A DNA stretch of 64,000 bases from Schistocephalus solidus (taxonomy: Eukaryota > Platyhelminthes > Cestoda > Diphyllobothriidea > Diphyllobothriidae). A program made the translations under genes and the position numbers. Position 1 is the stretch's first letter. Each line of letters begins with the position of its first letter. A model generated the notes under the pieces. The model had not been told where the DNA came from and searched no databases. It saw nothing but the letters and a program-made list of their open reading frames with translations. Below, one piece after another: positions 12,491-23,429 of this stretch. Location: the NCBI GenBank assembly GCA_017591395.1, contig WEDG01001333.1, positions 1 through 64,000 on the forward strand. Reading direction: 5' to 3'.

Positions 12491-12870
12491 CAGCCACCTG
12501 CGTCCTTTCCCGCCTACGGTCTTCTTGAATCTGCCTTGACACCGGGCTCAGATGGGGAGGAGGAGAGAATGCGGGGAGATGCAGCGCAAGTCTACTGTTA
12601 CTTTAAACTAAATCAGGCGCAAGTCACCGTCCCTGCTTCGCTTCTCCCATGGAGCATGCGGTGGACATCGTCGGACTACGACGGTGGAACTGTCGTGTTT
12701 GTGTGTGTCAATGATAGATGATAACGTTAGTGAATTTCGCTGCATGATCGGGATGCTTCCAGGGGCTCACCTAAAATGTCTTGGAACTTCAAAAGATGTT
12801 AGTTGTCGTACTCCATTTTGTTGTCCTGGTACATGGAAAATATGTTCATGCATGCGATGTTTTATTAATG

Positions 12871-13425
12871 GAGTGCGCAGCAATCTCTTCTGCAGAACCA
12901 GGGTCAATGATGAGATCGCCATTCGAATTGACGAAGCCAGCCAAGCCTTTGGATGCATGCAGCACGTGGTCTGGAATCCACACGGTTTTCACCACAGCAC
13001 CAAAACTGAAGATGTACAAAGCTGTCACATTGCCGACGCTGCTGTATGGAGCGGAAACGTGGACGGTTTACCAAAAGCAGGCGCGAAAGCTCAACCTCTT
13101 CCGCCTCAGCTGCCTTCGCAGAATACTGGAGCTGAGATGGCAAGATAGGATATCGAACATGGAAATGTTGGACCAAACAGGCCTTCTCAGCATTCATGTT
13201 CAGCTGAAACAACTGCAACTGCGATGGAGCGGCCACATTGTTAGGATGGACGACGAACGACTGCCCAAACAACTTTTCTATGGAGATGTCATCATGCATT
13301 CTCGTCGACAAGGGGGGCAAGTACGAAGCTACAAAAACACTGAAGAACTCCCTGAAGCAACTGGAGATCAACCCGGTGACCTGGTAGGACCTCACCCGAA
13401 ACCGACTTGCTTGGAGAAGGACAGC
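12871..13425 (+). pseudogene. Monomer 14: LINE RT thumb fragment with long open frame
   Basis: A 229-codon frame (12781-13470) covers the complete thumb homology, including [17 protein letters not shown] sequence without the 7-bp deletion. It is the clean counterpart of monomer 11 (shared GAACCAGGGTCAATGATGAG block). Confidence 0.82.
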
Positions 13426-13802
13426 CACCTGCGTCCTCTCCCGCCTCCGGTCTTCTTGACTCTGCCTTGACACCGGGCTCAGATGGGGAGGAGGAGAGAA
13501 TGCGGGAGATGCAGCGCAAGTCTACGTTCACTTTATACTAAATAAGGCGCATGTCACCGTCCCTGCTCCGCTTTTCCCACGGATCATGCGGTGGACATCG
13601 TCGGACTACGACGGTCGAACCGTCGTGTTTGTGTGTGTCAACGATAGATGAAAACCTTTGTGAATTTCGCTGCATGTGCGGGATGCTTCCAGGGGCTCAC
13701 CCAAAATGTCTTGGAACTTCAAAAGATGTACGTTGTCATATTCCATTTTGTTTAGCTGACACATGGAACATTTGTTCACGCATGCGATTTAATAATAATC
13801 GA

Positions 13803-14350
13803 GTGGGCAGCAATCACTTCTGCAGCACCAAAGTTGATGATAAAATCGCCAATCAGATCGCCAAAGCCAGCCATGCCTTTGGATGCATGCAGCACGTGGT
13901 CTGGAATCCACACTGTTTTCAACTCAGCACCAAACCTCAAGATGTACAAAGCTGTCACATTGCCGACGCTGCTGTATGGAGCGAAAACGTGGACGGTCTA
14001 CCAAAAGCAGGCGCGAAAGCTCAACCTCTTCCACCTCAGCTGCCTTCGCAGAATACTGAAGCTGAGATGGCAAGACAGGATACCGGACAGTGAAATGTTG
14101 GACCGAACAGGCCTTCTCAGCATTTATGTTCAGCTGAAACAACTGCAACTGCGATGGAGCGGCCACATTGTTAGGATGGATGACGAACGACTGCCCAAAC
14201 AACTTTTCTATGGAGATGTGGTCATGGTGTCTCGTCGACAAGGGGTCAAGATCGACGCTTAAAGGACACTGAAGAACTCCCTGAAGCAACTAGAGATCAA
14301 TCCGGTGACCTGGTTGGACCTCGCCCGGAACCGAACTGTTTGGAGAAGGA
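13803..14350 (+). pseudogene. Monomer 15: LINE RT thumb fragment
   Basis: Open from 13834 to 14262, through [14 protein letters not shown] and [17 protein letters not shown] one-base loss in the QGVK segment then leads to a stop. It is followed by the second extra module (14351-14664). Confidence 0.8.
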
Positions 14351-14664
14351 CAGCCACCTGCGTCCTATCCCGCCTACAGTCTGCTTGACTCTGTCTTGAC
14401 ACCAGGCCCAAGTGGGGGGGGGGTTAGAGTGCGGTAGATGCAGCGCAAGTCTACTAGCACTTTAAACTAAATCACGCGCAGGTCACCATCCCTGCTCCAC
14501 TTCTCCCATTGAGCATGCGGTGGACATCGTCGGACTACGACGGTCGAACTCGTGTGTGTGTGCACGGCAGGCGTTATTCGGGTTGCGCTCGCATAACAAA
14601 TTCCGAACATGGAGGTGCGATGGCACGCCTAGGGGCTGCTAGGACTTAGGGGAGCCAGCCGCGC
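14351..14664 (+). repeat. Extra 314-bp module inside a long monomer (second)
   Basis: Same organisation as the 6623-6939 segment: CAGCCACCTGCG start, ordinary module for ~200 bp, then the private tail with CACGGCAGGCGTTATTCGGG, TTCCGAACATGGAGG and CTAGGACTTAGGGGA. It includes a run of nine G near 14415. Confidence 0.85.
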
Positions 14665-15046
14665 CAGCCACCTGCGTCCTCTCCTGCCTCCGGTCTTCTT
14701 GACTCTGCCTTGACACCGGGCTTAGAATGAGGAGTAGTTGAGAGTGCGGTAGATTCAGCACAAATCTGCTATCAATTAAACTATATCAGGCGCATGTCAC
14801 CGTCCCTGCTCCGCTTCTCCCATGGAGCATGCGGTGGACATCGTCGGACTTCGACGGTCGAACCGTCGTGTTTGTGTGTGTCAACGATAGATGAAAACGT
14901 TTGTGAATTTCACTGCATGTTCGGGATGCGTCCAGGGGCTCACCCAAAATGTCTTGGATCTTCAAAAGATGTAAGTTGTCATACTTCATTTTGTTGGTCT
15001 GACACATGGAACATATGTTCATGCATGCGATGTTATATTAATCGAG

Positions 15047-15475
15047 TGGGCAGCTATTTCTTCCCTAGCACCAAAGTCGATATTAAGATCGCCAATCGGA
15101 TCGCCAAAGCCAGCCAAGCCTTTGGATGCATCCAGCACGTGGTCTTGAATCCACACGGGTTTCGCCTCAGCACGAAAACTCAAGATGTACAAAGCTGTCA
15201 CATTGCCGACACTGCTGTATGGTTCGGAAACGTGGACGGTCTACCAAAAGCAGGCGCGAAAGCTCAACCTCTTCTACCTCAGCTGCTTTCGCAGAATACT
15301 AAAGCTGAGATGGCAAGACAGGATACCGGACATGAAAATGTTGGACCGAACAGACCTTCTTAGCATTTATTTTCAGCTGAAACAACTGCAACTTTGATGG
15401 AGCGGCCACCTTGTTAGGATGGACGACGAACGACTGCCCAAATAACTTTTCTATGGAGAGGTCGTCATGGATTCT
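15047..15475 (+). pseudogene. Monomer 16: truncated LINE RT thumb fragment
   Basis: The last monomer. It reads through [14 protein letters not shown] and FQLKQLQL, then a TGA replaces the Trp codon. Homology to the array ends at about 15475 in the segment equivalent to GDVVMHSR; the following bases (ATTTAAAAGAAAAATTT) belong to the neighbouring Penelope-like sequence. Confidence 0.78.
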
Positions 15476-15479
15476 CGTA

Positions 15480-17060
15480 TTTAAAAGAAAAATTTGGGCT
15501 TTTATTAAAAAAGATTTCAAAAAGTATTTTGATGGTATAGCAATTGATGGCATTGAACTTGTGTTACATTAAGACTGTGTAAAATTATCCTACGTACAGG
15601 GATAACATTGCCAAAAGTATTCCTCTACTAAGAAAGGCGGTTTCAATTGAACCGGGTTGGAGGATGGTGTCATTTGATGTTACCTCACTCTCCACTTCCA
15701 TTCTTTGAGACTGGCTTCAAGAACTTATTCACTTTCTAATGGCCCATATATGATCAAGTAACGGTCACTCCGAGGGGGTCCCCAATGTCTGGGCTCATTG
15801 TCAAGGTAGTTCTACAAAAACTCGAGAGGCACTTGATTAAAGAGTACTTACCCACATTTTGGGCACCCTACGTTGACGACCTTTGCATCATCATCGACCA
15901 GGATATAATCACCAACCATAAACAGCGACTGAACTCTATTCCACCCGATCTACAGTTCACGAAGGCAGAAGAAGTGGAAGGTAGACTTCCGTTCTTGGCT
16001 GTTCTCATTTTCCGCCAACCGGACAAAAAATGGCCACGTCAGCCTACCGAAAACAGACGAACACGTCATAAATGCTGAGTTACAAACAGAAACCACCCGC
16101 TTCAGCACAAACGGAATTGTGTACACATGCTATTCTGAGGGGAAGAAACTAATTAAAGCATGCAAGCCGCTAAACGGGATAAGAATAAGCTTCTCCGGGA
16201 ACTTCTCACAGCCAGCGGCTATCTACGATCGTTCATTGAACGGAATCGAATGTCAGAAAAACGTGGAACGCAGAGCGTTGCCAGCTAAAGTCATGCTAGT
16301 GAATTCCGTTTATGGAAGGGTTTCAGAAACCATGGTTAGATCCATCGTGCCCAACAGCCAGTGATGCAATCAAAAGAGTCCATCCATAAGCAGGAGAGGC
16401 CAACCGTTGTCTACCGATTTCAATGCAACTGCAATATATTTAAATATGTTGGGGAAACTGGCTGACAGCTACAAACGCAAATGTTCAAGCATCAGTTGGC
16501 CGTACGAAGGCTCGACCCAAATTCAACGGTAGCAACCAATACTGCCCAAATGGGGCACGTTTTCAACTTTGACGCCACTTAAATTGTGGGCCGAGGAGAC
16601 GATCGCACGTCAAGGCAGATAAAAGAAGCCTCGATATTTACCGACTGCTCAGTAAACCACTACATTAATTTGCCTGTCCCATATCTGGTTTTATGAACCT
16701 TGCTGTCAGCAGATCGTCAAACCATGAAACAACCGGATCCGCCACCTATCTCTGTGGTCAACAAGGGTGGGGATGAAAAATGTCATAATAAGACGCCGAG
16801 CGATGCGGCACCGCAGGTGGTCAAAAGACCCAACTGCGGCGGGGATAAAACAAACCAAAGTGAAAAGTAAGCAGACGCACCACAGGGTGGCTGCGGCCGC
16901 GACACAAAGTAGACGCAGAGCAAACTAGGCACAATGCAAATATAAGAACAGCTGCGAGTAATGAATCTCCAGTCCCTGAAGATGGGTCAACGAAACAACT
17001 ACCCAAAACATCAAACGCATAATAAACATCTCCCAATGAATGCCCTTTTTTCTGCTTCTG
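15480..17060 (+). pseudogene. Penelope-like element remnant (RT core to C-terminus)
   Basis: Fragments of a Penelope-like reverse transcriptase can be read in shifting frames. VSFDVTSLSTSI lies near 15670-15705, RGSPMSGLIVKVVLQKLE at 15770-15825 and FWAPYVDDLCIIID at 15857-15898 (catalytic YVDD box intact). EVEGRLPFLAVLIFRQ follows at 15975-16020. A GIY-YIG nuclease remnant follows (VVYRFQCNCNIFKYVGETG at 16408-16464, then a stop; HQLAVRR near 16490; SVNHYINLPVPY near 16650). The end resembles the usual PLE tail (PEDGSTKQLPKTSNA near 16973-17020). Frameshifts after RQPDKKW and a TGA after VGETG make it inactive. The N-terminal third is missing. Confidence 0.85.
16375..16665 (+). pseudogene. 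GIY-YIG endonuclease remnant of the PLE
   Basis: The reading KYVGETG sits where PLE nucleases have the second half of the GIY-YIG signature, preceded by VVYRFQCNC and followed by HQLAVRRLDPNS. A TGA directly follows GETG and a TAA follows NFDAT. This domain normally nicks DNA for target-primed integration; here it is broken. Confidence 0.7.
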
Positions 17061-17061
17061 A

Positions 17062-17985
17062 TTCACCACCTGGATATCATATTTTCTCTAATATTTAGGG
17101 GTTACATTCTGTGTAGTGGATGACCGTTGTCTTGCCTGTTCACGGTATTTCGCATAAAACATCATGAAAAACATCGCTGAAACTACTACATAGTTTGGAC
17201 TGGGCAGTCACCGAATAACATTTCCTGGTGTGCAAGTGAATATTAAGATAAAAAGGGGCAATATTAATATTGATCAGGAAAAAAGTAATACACTGCCAGA
17301 GCTAACTGCGAACTGAAACAGAAGATGCTGGTAATGAGGGTTACAGGACGTTGCGTGTCCTATCAATTTCCATAATAAAGAATCAAACTGCGAGTTACAG
17401 GGTTAAAGATCAGTGGGTGTGAGTTATTCATCACAATTGTATTCCCCTCTTATCTGCACTGTGCTAAGAGGCTGATGTACACCTTGGAAAAGGCATTAAG
17501 TAAATCCAGCGCCAATAGATCGAAGAAGATGCTCCGAATTCCATTAATAAGTCAGGGCCAGATCTCTAAGCTTAATTATCGCCAGGAAAAAATAATAATG
17601 AAAAAATATATCTGCGGAACGTACTTGAAAATGGTAGGCGAACACGACGTATGAAAATAAAATTTTCTCGCACGGATTCATAGGTATTTAGTGGAAGTTA
17701 TTATTTCAATAAATAAATAAATATATTTTTAATCTGAACAGTTTTAATTATGTTAGCTCGCAAAGGCTAGAGAGTAGACACTTCTACGGTAAAAAAGACG
17801 ATCTTATATCTACACGATTGACCAACCTCACGTAGAGTCATGAATTCAACATTCAAATGCCACCTAAAACGAAATCCAAATCCTTCTGCACTCCTTGACG
17901 AACAAGGCAGTTCTTTATTACTCATGCATGCTCAGACTGCCGCAAAAACATTTGGCACTTCATTGTGTGGGATCCCTCTCTAAAT
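17062..17985. other. AT-rich spacer, no gene seen
   Basis: No ORF, repeat or structural RNA signal is convincing between the PLE tail and the gypsy arm. Short A/T runs (AATAAATAAATAAATAT near 17710) are the only notable feature. Confidence 0.5.
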
Positions 17986-17989
17986 TGTC

Positions 17990-19345
17990 AACACGAACAA
18001 ATATTTATACATAGGATATCTCAAGGTGTAAGGGTTACTCGAGAGTGCAACTCGTTTTCCATAGAAGGTCTAAAGTAAAATAATTTGAATGTTTTTTTCC
18101 GAAGGTGAATCACAGTGAACAATCTGAAGCTTACCACTCAAAAGTAATGCATATTTTGGGCGTAAACTTAAAGTAAAACTAGAAGGTCGACACTCAGTGT
18201 CAGTATAGACAACCTGGGTAAGAAGCGCTTGTGTGTGCAACAGGAAAAAAACTTTGTGAGCTTAATTCATTCAGCATTGGCAGCTGAAGTGAAGATGTTT
18301 CTCTGAGTTAAAACGTTTACTACACCCGATGTGATTTCAATCTCCTTCAGTTTTGACTATTAGCAACCTCCGAGATCTCCTTTAATCAAGTTCATTTGGT
18401 TCGTTGTATTAACACGGTAAGATCACTTACTACCAATAGCAAACACCAAAACCGATGGAGTGCGCTGAATGTGTCAAAAAATAACTATATCGCAGATAGA
18501 TATTTTACTTCAGAAAGAATAACGGGAAGTTCTCAAGTGCTCTCAAGCTGACAACCTGAAATATCCGCCTGCGGGATATGGAAATAGGAATCCTCCCACA
18601 TAGTAAAGGTGACTGCGCTAAATCTCAGGAAGGTAGGAGTTCGATCGGTCAGTTCGCTGGATATTTATTATTCCTGACGTTCATACTACAATTCTTGGAG
18701 CCAATCTCATATCGTTTTTCCATCTGCTCATTGATATAAATTCCCTTTAATTAATCAATCAGATAAAGGTTCAACTTATGCTGTTCAACATTTCATCCAT
18801 GCATTTCAACAGTCCCTTCGTCCACTCCATATCATCGCTTACTTTCATAATTTCTATTTATCATCCAACTCTCACAGTTTGATCAACCTAGTAAGCACTC
18901 CGTCATACATTTAGTTCAACTACAGAATCCCCTGTTTTAAGCCATCGCCATCGTTTTGCCGCAGATAAGTTAGCTATCGTAAAGGTAGAGTTGAAGCATA
19001 TGAAAGAGCTAGGCATAGTGTGGCCATCAACAAGTCCCTGGGCTGCTCCTCTGCATATGGTGTGCAAGAGATCTCTAACTGACCAGCGCGCCAGTGGTGA
19101 CTACCGACGATTGAACAACTGTGCTGTTTCTGACGGGTATACGATTCCACATCTGCATGATTTTTCATCTAGCCTGGCCGATGCGAAAATCTTTTCCTGC
19201 ATTGACCTAGGCAAAGCCTTCCACCAAATCCCCGTTGTTCCAGATGAAATCCCGAAAACGGCGATTACGACTCCATTTGGTCTTTTAGAGTTTGTCAGGA
19301 TGCCTTTCGGACTCCGAAACTTTGTTCAAAGGCTTCAACATTTCA
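17990..19345 (+). repeat. Left arm of a ~1.35-kb inverted repeat
   Basis: The plus strand here matches the reverse complement of 23850-25200. Shared landmarks are GATAAGTTAGCTATCGTAAA, TAAGCTTCAGATTG in reverse complement, and the gypsy RT start. Small indels occur, for example a shorter spacer near 18765 than in the right arm. The arms contain transposon sequence, so this probably reflects two opposed insertions or an inverted duplication. Confidence 0.85.
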
Positions 19346-19560
19346 TCAATGAAATCCTCCATGACTTACCCTTCGTTTTTTTTCATGCGAAAGATTTTTA
19401 GCCACAAGTTCCACTGAGCATGAACACCTTTAACATCTACATCTCATTTTTTAACGATTGAGCTAATTCGGTGTTCTCATTGACGCCTCTTAATACGTTT
19501 TGGCGTTCCCTCGCTCCTGTACCTAGGACACCACGCAGATGCTTCCAGTTGTTCATATAA
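17990..19560 (+). pseudogene. Ty3/gypsy retrotransposon fragment, plus-strand copy (protease to RT)
   Basis: Reads as the middle of a gypsy pol. A protease end lies near 18660-18745 (IIPDVHTTILGANLI). The linker and RT start at 18990-19330 contain MKELGIVWPSTSPWAAPLHM, GDYRRLNNCAVSDGYTIPH, IDLGKAFHQIP, ITTPFGLLEFVRMPFGLRN. The RT catalytic region follows to about 19560 in broken frames (LPFVFFHAKDF where a YIDD-type box is expected, then FGVLIDAS-like and LGHHADAS-like pieces). Part of the catalytic block has been mutated and a stop follows AKDF. It has no RNase H or integrase downstream. The stretch 17990-19345 is duplicated in inverse orientation at 23850-25200. Confidence 0.85.
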
Positions 19561-19564
19561 AAGT

Positions 19565-21445
19565 ATTTACGTGTGAAGGAAGAAGAACAATGGTGGTGCA
19601 AATTCAAAAGCCCACCGAATGTATTTTTTATTGCTTGTGATCACGTTTGACAAAATAGCGACAGCTGGACAGGAATGCTCTACCTATACGTGGCTCTAGG
19701 GCTTAGGATCCAAGAGAAGTTTGTCAGAAGTCAATTTCATTAAACAAGCAATAATCATCACAGAATTGCTCTAAAATCTATATTCAAGAGGATGTGAGAT
19801 AGTTATGGTAACTAAAGTCATTAAAGTAAGTAGTTTTGATGGAACATAATTGATCCGAGTCGTTTACATGCACAGAAGTTGAATAGGACCGTTAAACCGC
19901 TACAGGCACGGTTTGATCTAGCGCTGCTTTTTTTCAGGAGTTCAGAACCCATGGTGCCAAAGTAGTACGATTCTTGCCTCTCCTGAAGGACCCTGAAGGA
20001 TTCTTTCCACGTTACATTTCGAGACCGAAAACCGAAGCTATTCGTAGCTACTAAACCCACAGCGTCTTATATAATCACATATGTACACATTAACAGCCAC
20101 CTTCGTGGCGCAGCCACAGATTTAAAAAGTGCACATGCCAATCAATATGCCGCTTAGCTGACTGGCTGTATGACTTAGGCAGTTGAGATGGCACACTTTA
20201 AGCAGAACATCAGCAGGGGCCTGTCTGATCAGCCAGTCAGTTCCTATTTTGAAAGAGCCGGTAAAATGAACCAAACGTATTTCTCGTTGCCATAAATGGA
20301 AAAGATACCTCTGTTAACTTGGTCTAAAAAGATACAGTTTTGGTTTCACAGGCTTAAAGCAAGACGACCTAATGTTCACTAATAATTGTCTTCCACTTAT
20401 CCGCTCAGCAATATCGCAAGTACCGCCTTCATCGATAGAACATGTTACTTGCAGGTTGTAGTGCCGAAGAAGTACAGACTTGTCGGAAATTCTGAAATAA
20501 GCGAAACCAGAGTAGATCTGAAGGAACGTGTGGATGAAGGTCATTGGGTTAAGCAAACACGCATAGGAACATGATTAACATGCAAAATTAACCCATGATA
20601 TTTCGGATATTGCAGGAGGTAAACTTTTGAATTCACGTCTTTTTAACCGTCTGTAAATATAGCACTCCTTAAAAAGACTTTCAATTAGTAGGGTGTGAAT
20701 TCAAAGCCAAAATCCTAGTGGGCAAGAAATAGCTAGGGGTTATGGTTCAAGATAATAAAGATTACAATCGCAATTCAGAATACCGGTTAACATTTAATGC
20801 GATTGGTCACCGACTATAGTTCGCTTTAAAACGTCCCATCAATATAGAGTCTGGACGAGCACAACTTTGTTGCCTTGTTTTGCTCGAAGTGATGTCCTCT
20901 TATTTTTCGGTTCTTTTGAATCCAAACAAAAAAACAGCGGGGGCAGGCAGGCATATTTAAATGGCTCTGGCGTTGCATCATTCTTATGGTGCGTAGGTGG
21001 GTAATCAGTCTTCCGCTAGACAGTCAACGCTGTGCGTAGGTGGCCTTCACTGACATCAATTCCCTTACTTTCAACCCGTGGTTGGATCAGATAGTGAGAA
21101 GCTACGCTAGTGGCATACCCATATTTCCAGCTAACTGCCGATCGCCAGCTACTCTTGTATGTGTTGTCACTGTTAGAATGACCCTTCCGGTATACGTCCT
21201 TGAGGAAATTATGCATGCAGATGATGGTGGGACGGTAAAGACGATCAGTGACTTAATTTAAACGCCTACGTGAACTGAGCAATAAGATAATGACTACGCG
21301 CTACGTTAGAAGGTCAATAGATTTAGGTACAGAAAAAATCGTAGATAAGGGATTTATGGTCCCTGGCTTACAAAAACGTCGATCTTTTTATAAATACTCG
21401 AAGTGACTGTTGGTTAGAATTATAACGGAAATTTTCAATCATTAG
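19565..21445. other. Spacer inside the inverted repeat, no recognised feature
   Basis: Only short ORFs without recognisable motifs. A palindrome-rich stretch around 20200-20400 was looked at and nothing could be assigned. Confidence 0.4.
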
Positions 21446-21449
21446 TGAA

Positions 21450-21832
21450 ATCCAGTTCACTTTACGTCAGCTCACCAAAACGAAAATTCATTACTATCAA
21501 CAGTTCTTGATCTGTTTTTATAGCTATTGATAAACAGTCTTTGCAGTGCCCACACATATGACTTATATTACTACTTATTCCCGCGGAGCAGGTTAATTCG
21601 GTTGAGTGGTAAGATGTGTGTAGAGGAAGAATCCGCCTATCCTTATATGTTGGGCGAATCCCATCCCCAAACTTATATACGCCAGTAAAAGTGAGAAGAA
21701 AATAACTAGTCAATAAGATGTAATTCATGTTAAATTTCTACAAAAGTTGTGTGCCAAATTTTACGGGAATATTCTAAACCTGCTAAAACAAAATGCTCTT
21801 TTTGTCACTACATTACAACCTCTCCTAGGAGA
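21450..21832 (-). other. Possible gypsy 3' LTR remnant
   Basis: On the minus strand a purine tract (TAGGAGAGGT) is followed by TGTAATGTAGTGAC at about 21826, as expected at a PPT/LTR boundary just after the integrase C-terminal region. Further in, a TATA-like box (TATATAAG, plus-strand 21672-21679) would suit an LTR promoter. No partner LTR was found upstream of the element, so the call is tentative. Confidence 0.25.
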
Positions 21833-22469
21833 TTGGAGTTCAAAATGTAATTTGAGGAAAACATGAAAGTGGTATGCATAATGTACAAGTTGGTAACAAT
21901 CAGGGAACTAGGCACGACGACCACTGCGCGTAATGGGTGGAGTTGGTGGGGTAGCGAGAGGCACAGGGTTATCAGGTGTGAGGCGAGGCTGGGAAATCGG
22001 AAGAGGCCCTTTAGCGGGTGAAGAAGGCTGTGCTGATGGAACAAATGAAAAAGGCTCGGTATAAGTCGCCTTCAAGTGGTCGACTGAAACTACCTCAGTG
22101 CGGTTGCCAGGGATGGTTTTAAAATGCTTGTCTGTGCGTGGTAGAACTCGAAATGGTCCGTCTAAGGGTTGTTGTAGTGGCTTACGAATTCAAGCTACGC
22201 GAAAAAACAGAAAAGAACACATTAGAAAGTTATGGTTGATGTATGCCTTAGTTGCCGGAGTGCGTGAGGTATGGCTCAGAGATTAGCCATTGCTTGGCGT
22301 ACTCTTTGGACATAATCAATACGATCCATGTCGACTAAGCTTTGACTCTGCCAAAGAAATCCCCGGGAATCCGAAGGGTAGTACTGTAAACAAGTTCGGT
22401 AGAGGAGCACCCCAACTCGGGTTTGAGCCAGGTAGGTATACCAAGTATGATCAAGGGCAGATGCTCGCG

Positions 22470-23260
22470 CCGGTGAGCAGGGTTGTCATAGACCTGGAGC
22501 GAGGCTTTCAGTTGACGGTGAAAACGCTCGACTTAACCGTTGATGAGGGGTGGTAGGCCATCGTGCGTATGGGAGAACATCTGAGGAGGTCCATTAAAAA
22601 GTTTAGCTTCAAATTGCTGGCCACGGTCATGATGATAGTTGAAGGAACACGATAATGGGAGATCCAGTGTTTCAGTAGGGCGTGGGCGACAGTATCCGCA
22701 CGCTGTACCTCATTCAATTGCAGTTTATAAGTAATTACAACCACGGGATGTTGGTAAAGGACCTAACAGATCTACGTACACATGTGCGAAGCGAGCGTCA
22801 GGTGCAATAAAAGTGCCAATGGGGGCTTTGATGTGCCGTCCGATTTTGGCTTTCTGACAGGCCAAGCGTGAACGAGTCCACTGGCGGATATCGGTGTTCA
22901 TACTGGGCAGACGAAATGCTCGCTGATGAGATGCTGGGTAACCCGGATGCTACGATGAGCATTATAGTGCAACGTGGTAAAAAATATCGTTTCATCTCGC
23001 TTGGTACTACAGCGGAAGAGGAACCGGGCTGCGCGTCACATAAGATGGTACCACAGGAAGAAGACAGAGGGATGGCCCTGATCTGAAGACTAGTTTGTTC
23101 AAGGTTTTCAGTTAATTTTGGCTGGTACTGCAGTTCCAACATGCGCTCCAAGTCAATGGAAGGGTGGGTTTTGACATTAATTCCAGGTGGAGAAAGAAAA
23201 CCAGTGTCGGTCTTTAAGAAATCGAATATATGTAAAGTATTGAGAAATAACATCAAGATG
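22470..23260 (-). pseudogene. Gypsy integrase remnant
   Basis: MLELQYQPKLTENLEQ near 23150 corresponds to the pre-integrase region. AVVPSEMKRYFLP near 23020 and VASGLPSISS-like sequence follow. A core-domain piece at 22744-22508 reads ADTVAHALLKHWISHYRVPS and MAYHPSSTVKSSVFTVN, the position of the DD(35)E glutamate region. The expected TDRG motif reads MTVAS, so the second catalytic Asp is lost. Downstream, ELVYG-type sequence near 22400 marks the C-terminal part. Confidence 0.75.
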
Positions 23261-23429
23261 GCCTGTCTCTTGATGCGTTTATTTTTCAGAGGGAGTAGAA
23301 GGAGGCATAAGTATGCGGTATGCGCTCCATATGAATAAAAAACACTCTGCCTTCAACATAGCTATTGACAATTTTTAATGGATAGATAAATAGCGAAGAA
23401 ATCTCTACCAAAAGTGTTATAACGAGTTT

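Larger units (their letters stand above)
1..15475 (+). repeat. Tandem array of 16 composite LINE-derived monomers (~925 bp)
   Basis: The same block recurs 16 times. The marker GTGGACGGTCTACC or a close variant falls near 699, 1620, 2546, 3472, 4401, 5331, 6260, 7511, 8433, 9356, 10280, 11212, 12135, 13057, 13988 and 15232. Spacing is 921-932 bp except for two steps of about 1250 bp. Each monomer has two parts: about 545 bp that reads as the C-terminal (thumb) region of a flatworm LINE reverse transcriptase, with peptides such as [14 protein letters not shown] and [16 protein letters not shown], and about 380 bp of non-coding module from CAGCCACCTGCG to the next LINE start. Many monomers have frameshifts or stops and none contains the catalytic RT palm, so this is satellite-like DNA rather than functional genes. 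The array runs off the left edge and ends abruptly at 15475. Confidence 0.93.
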
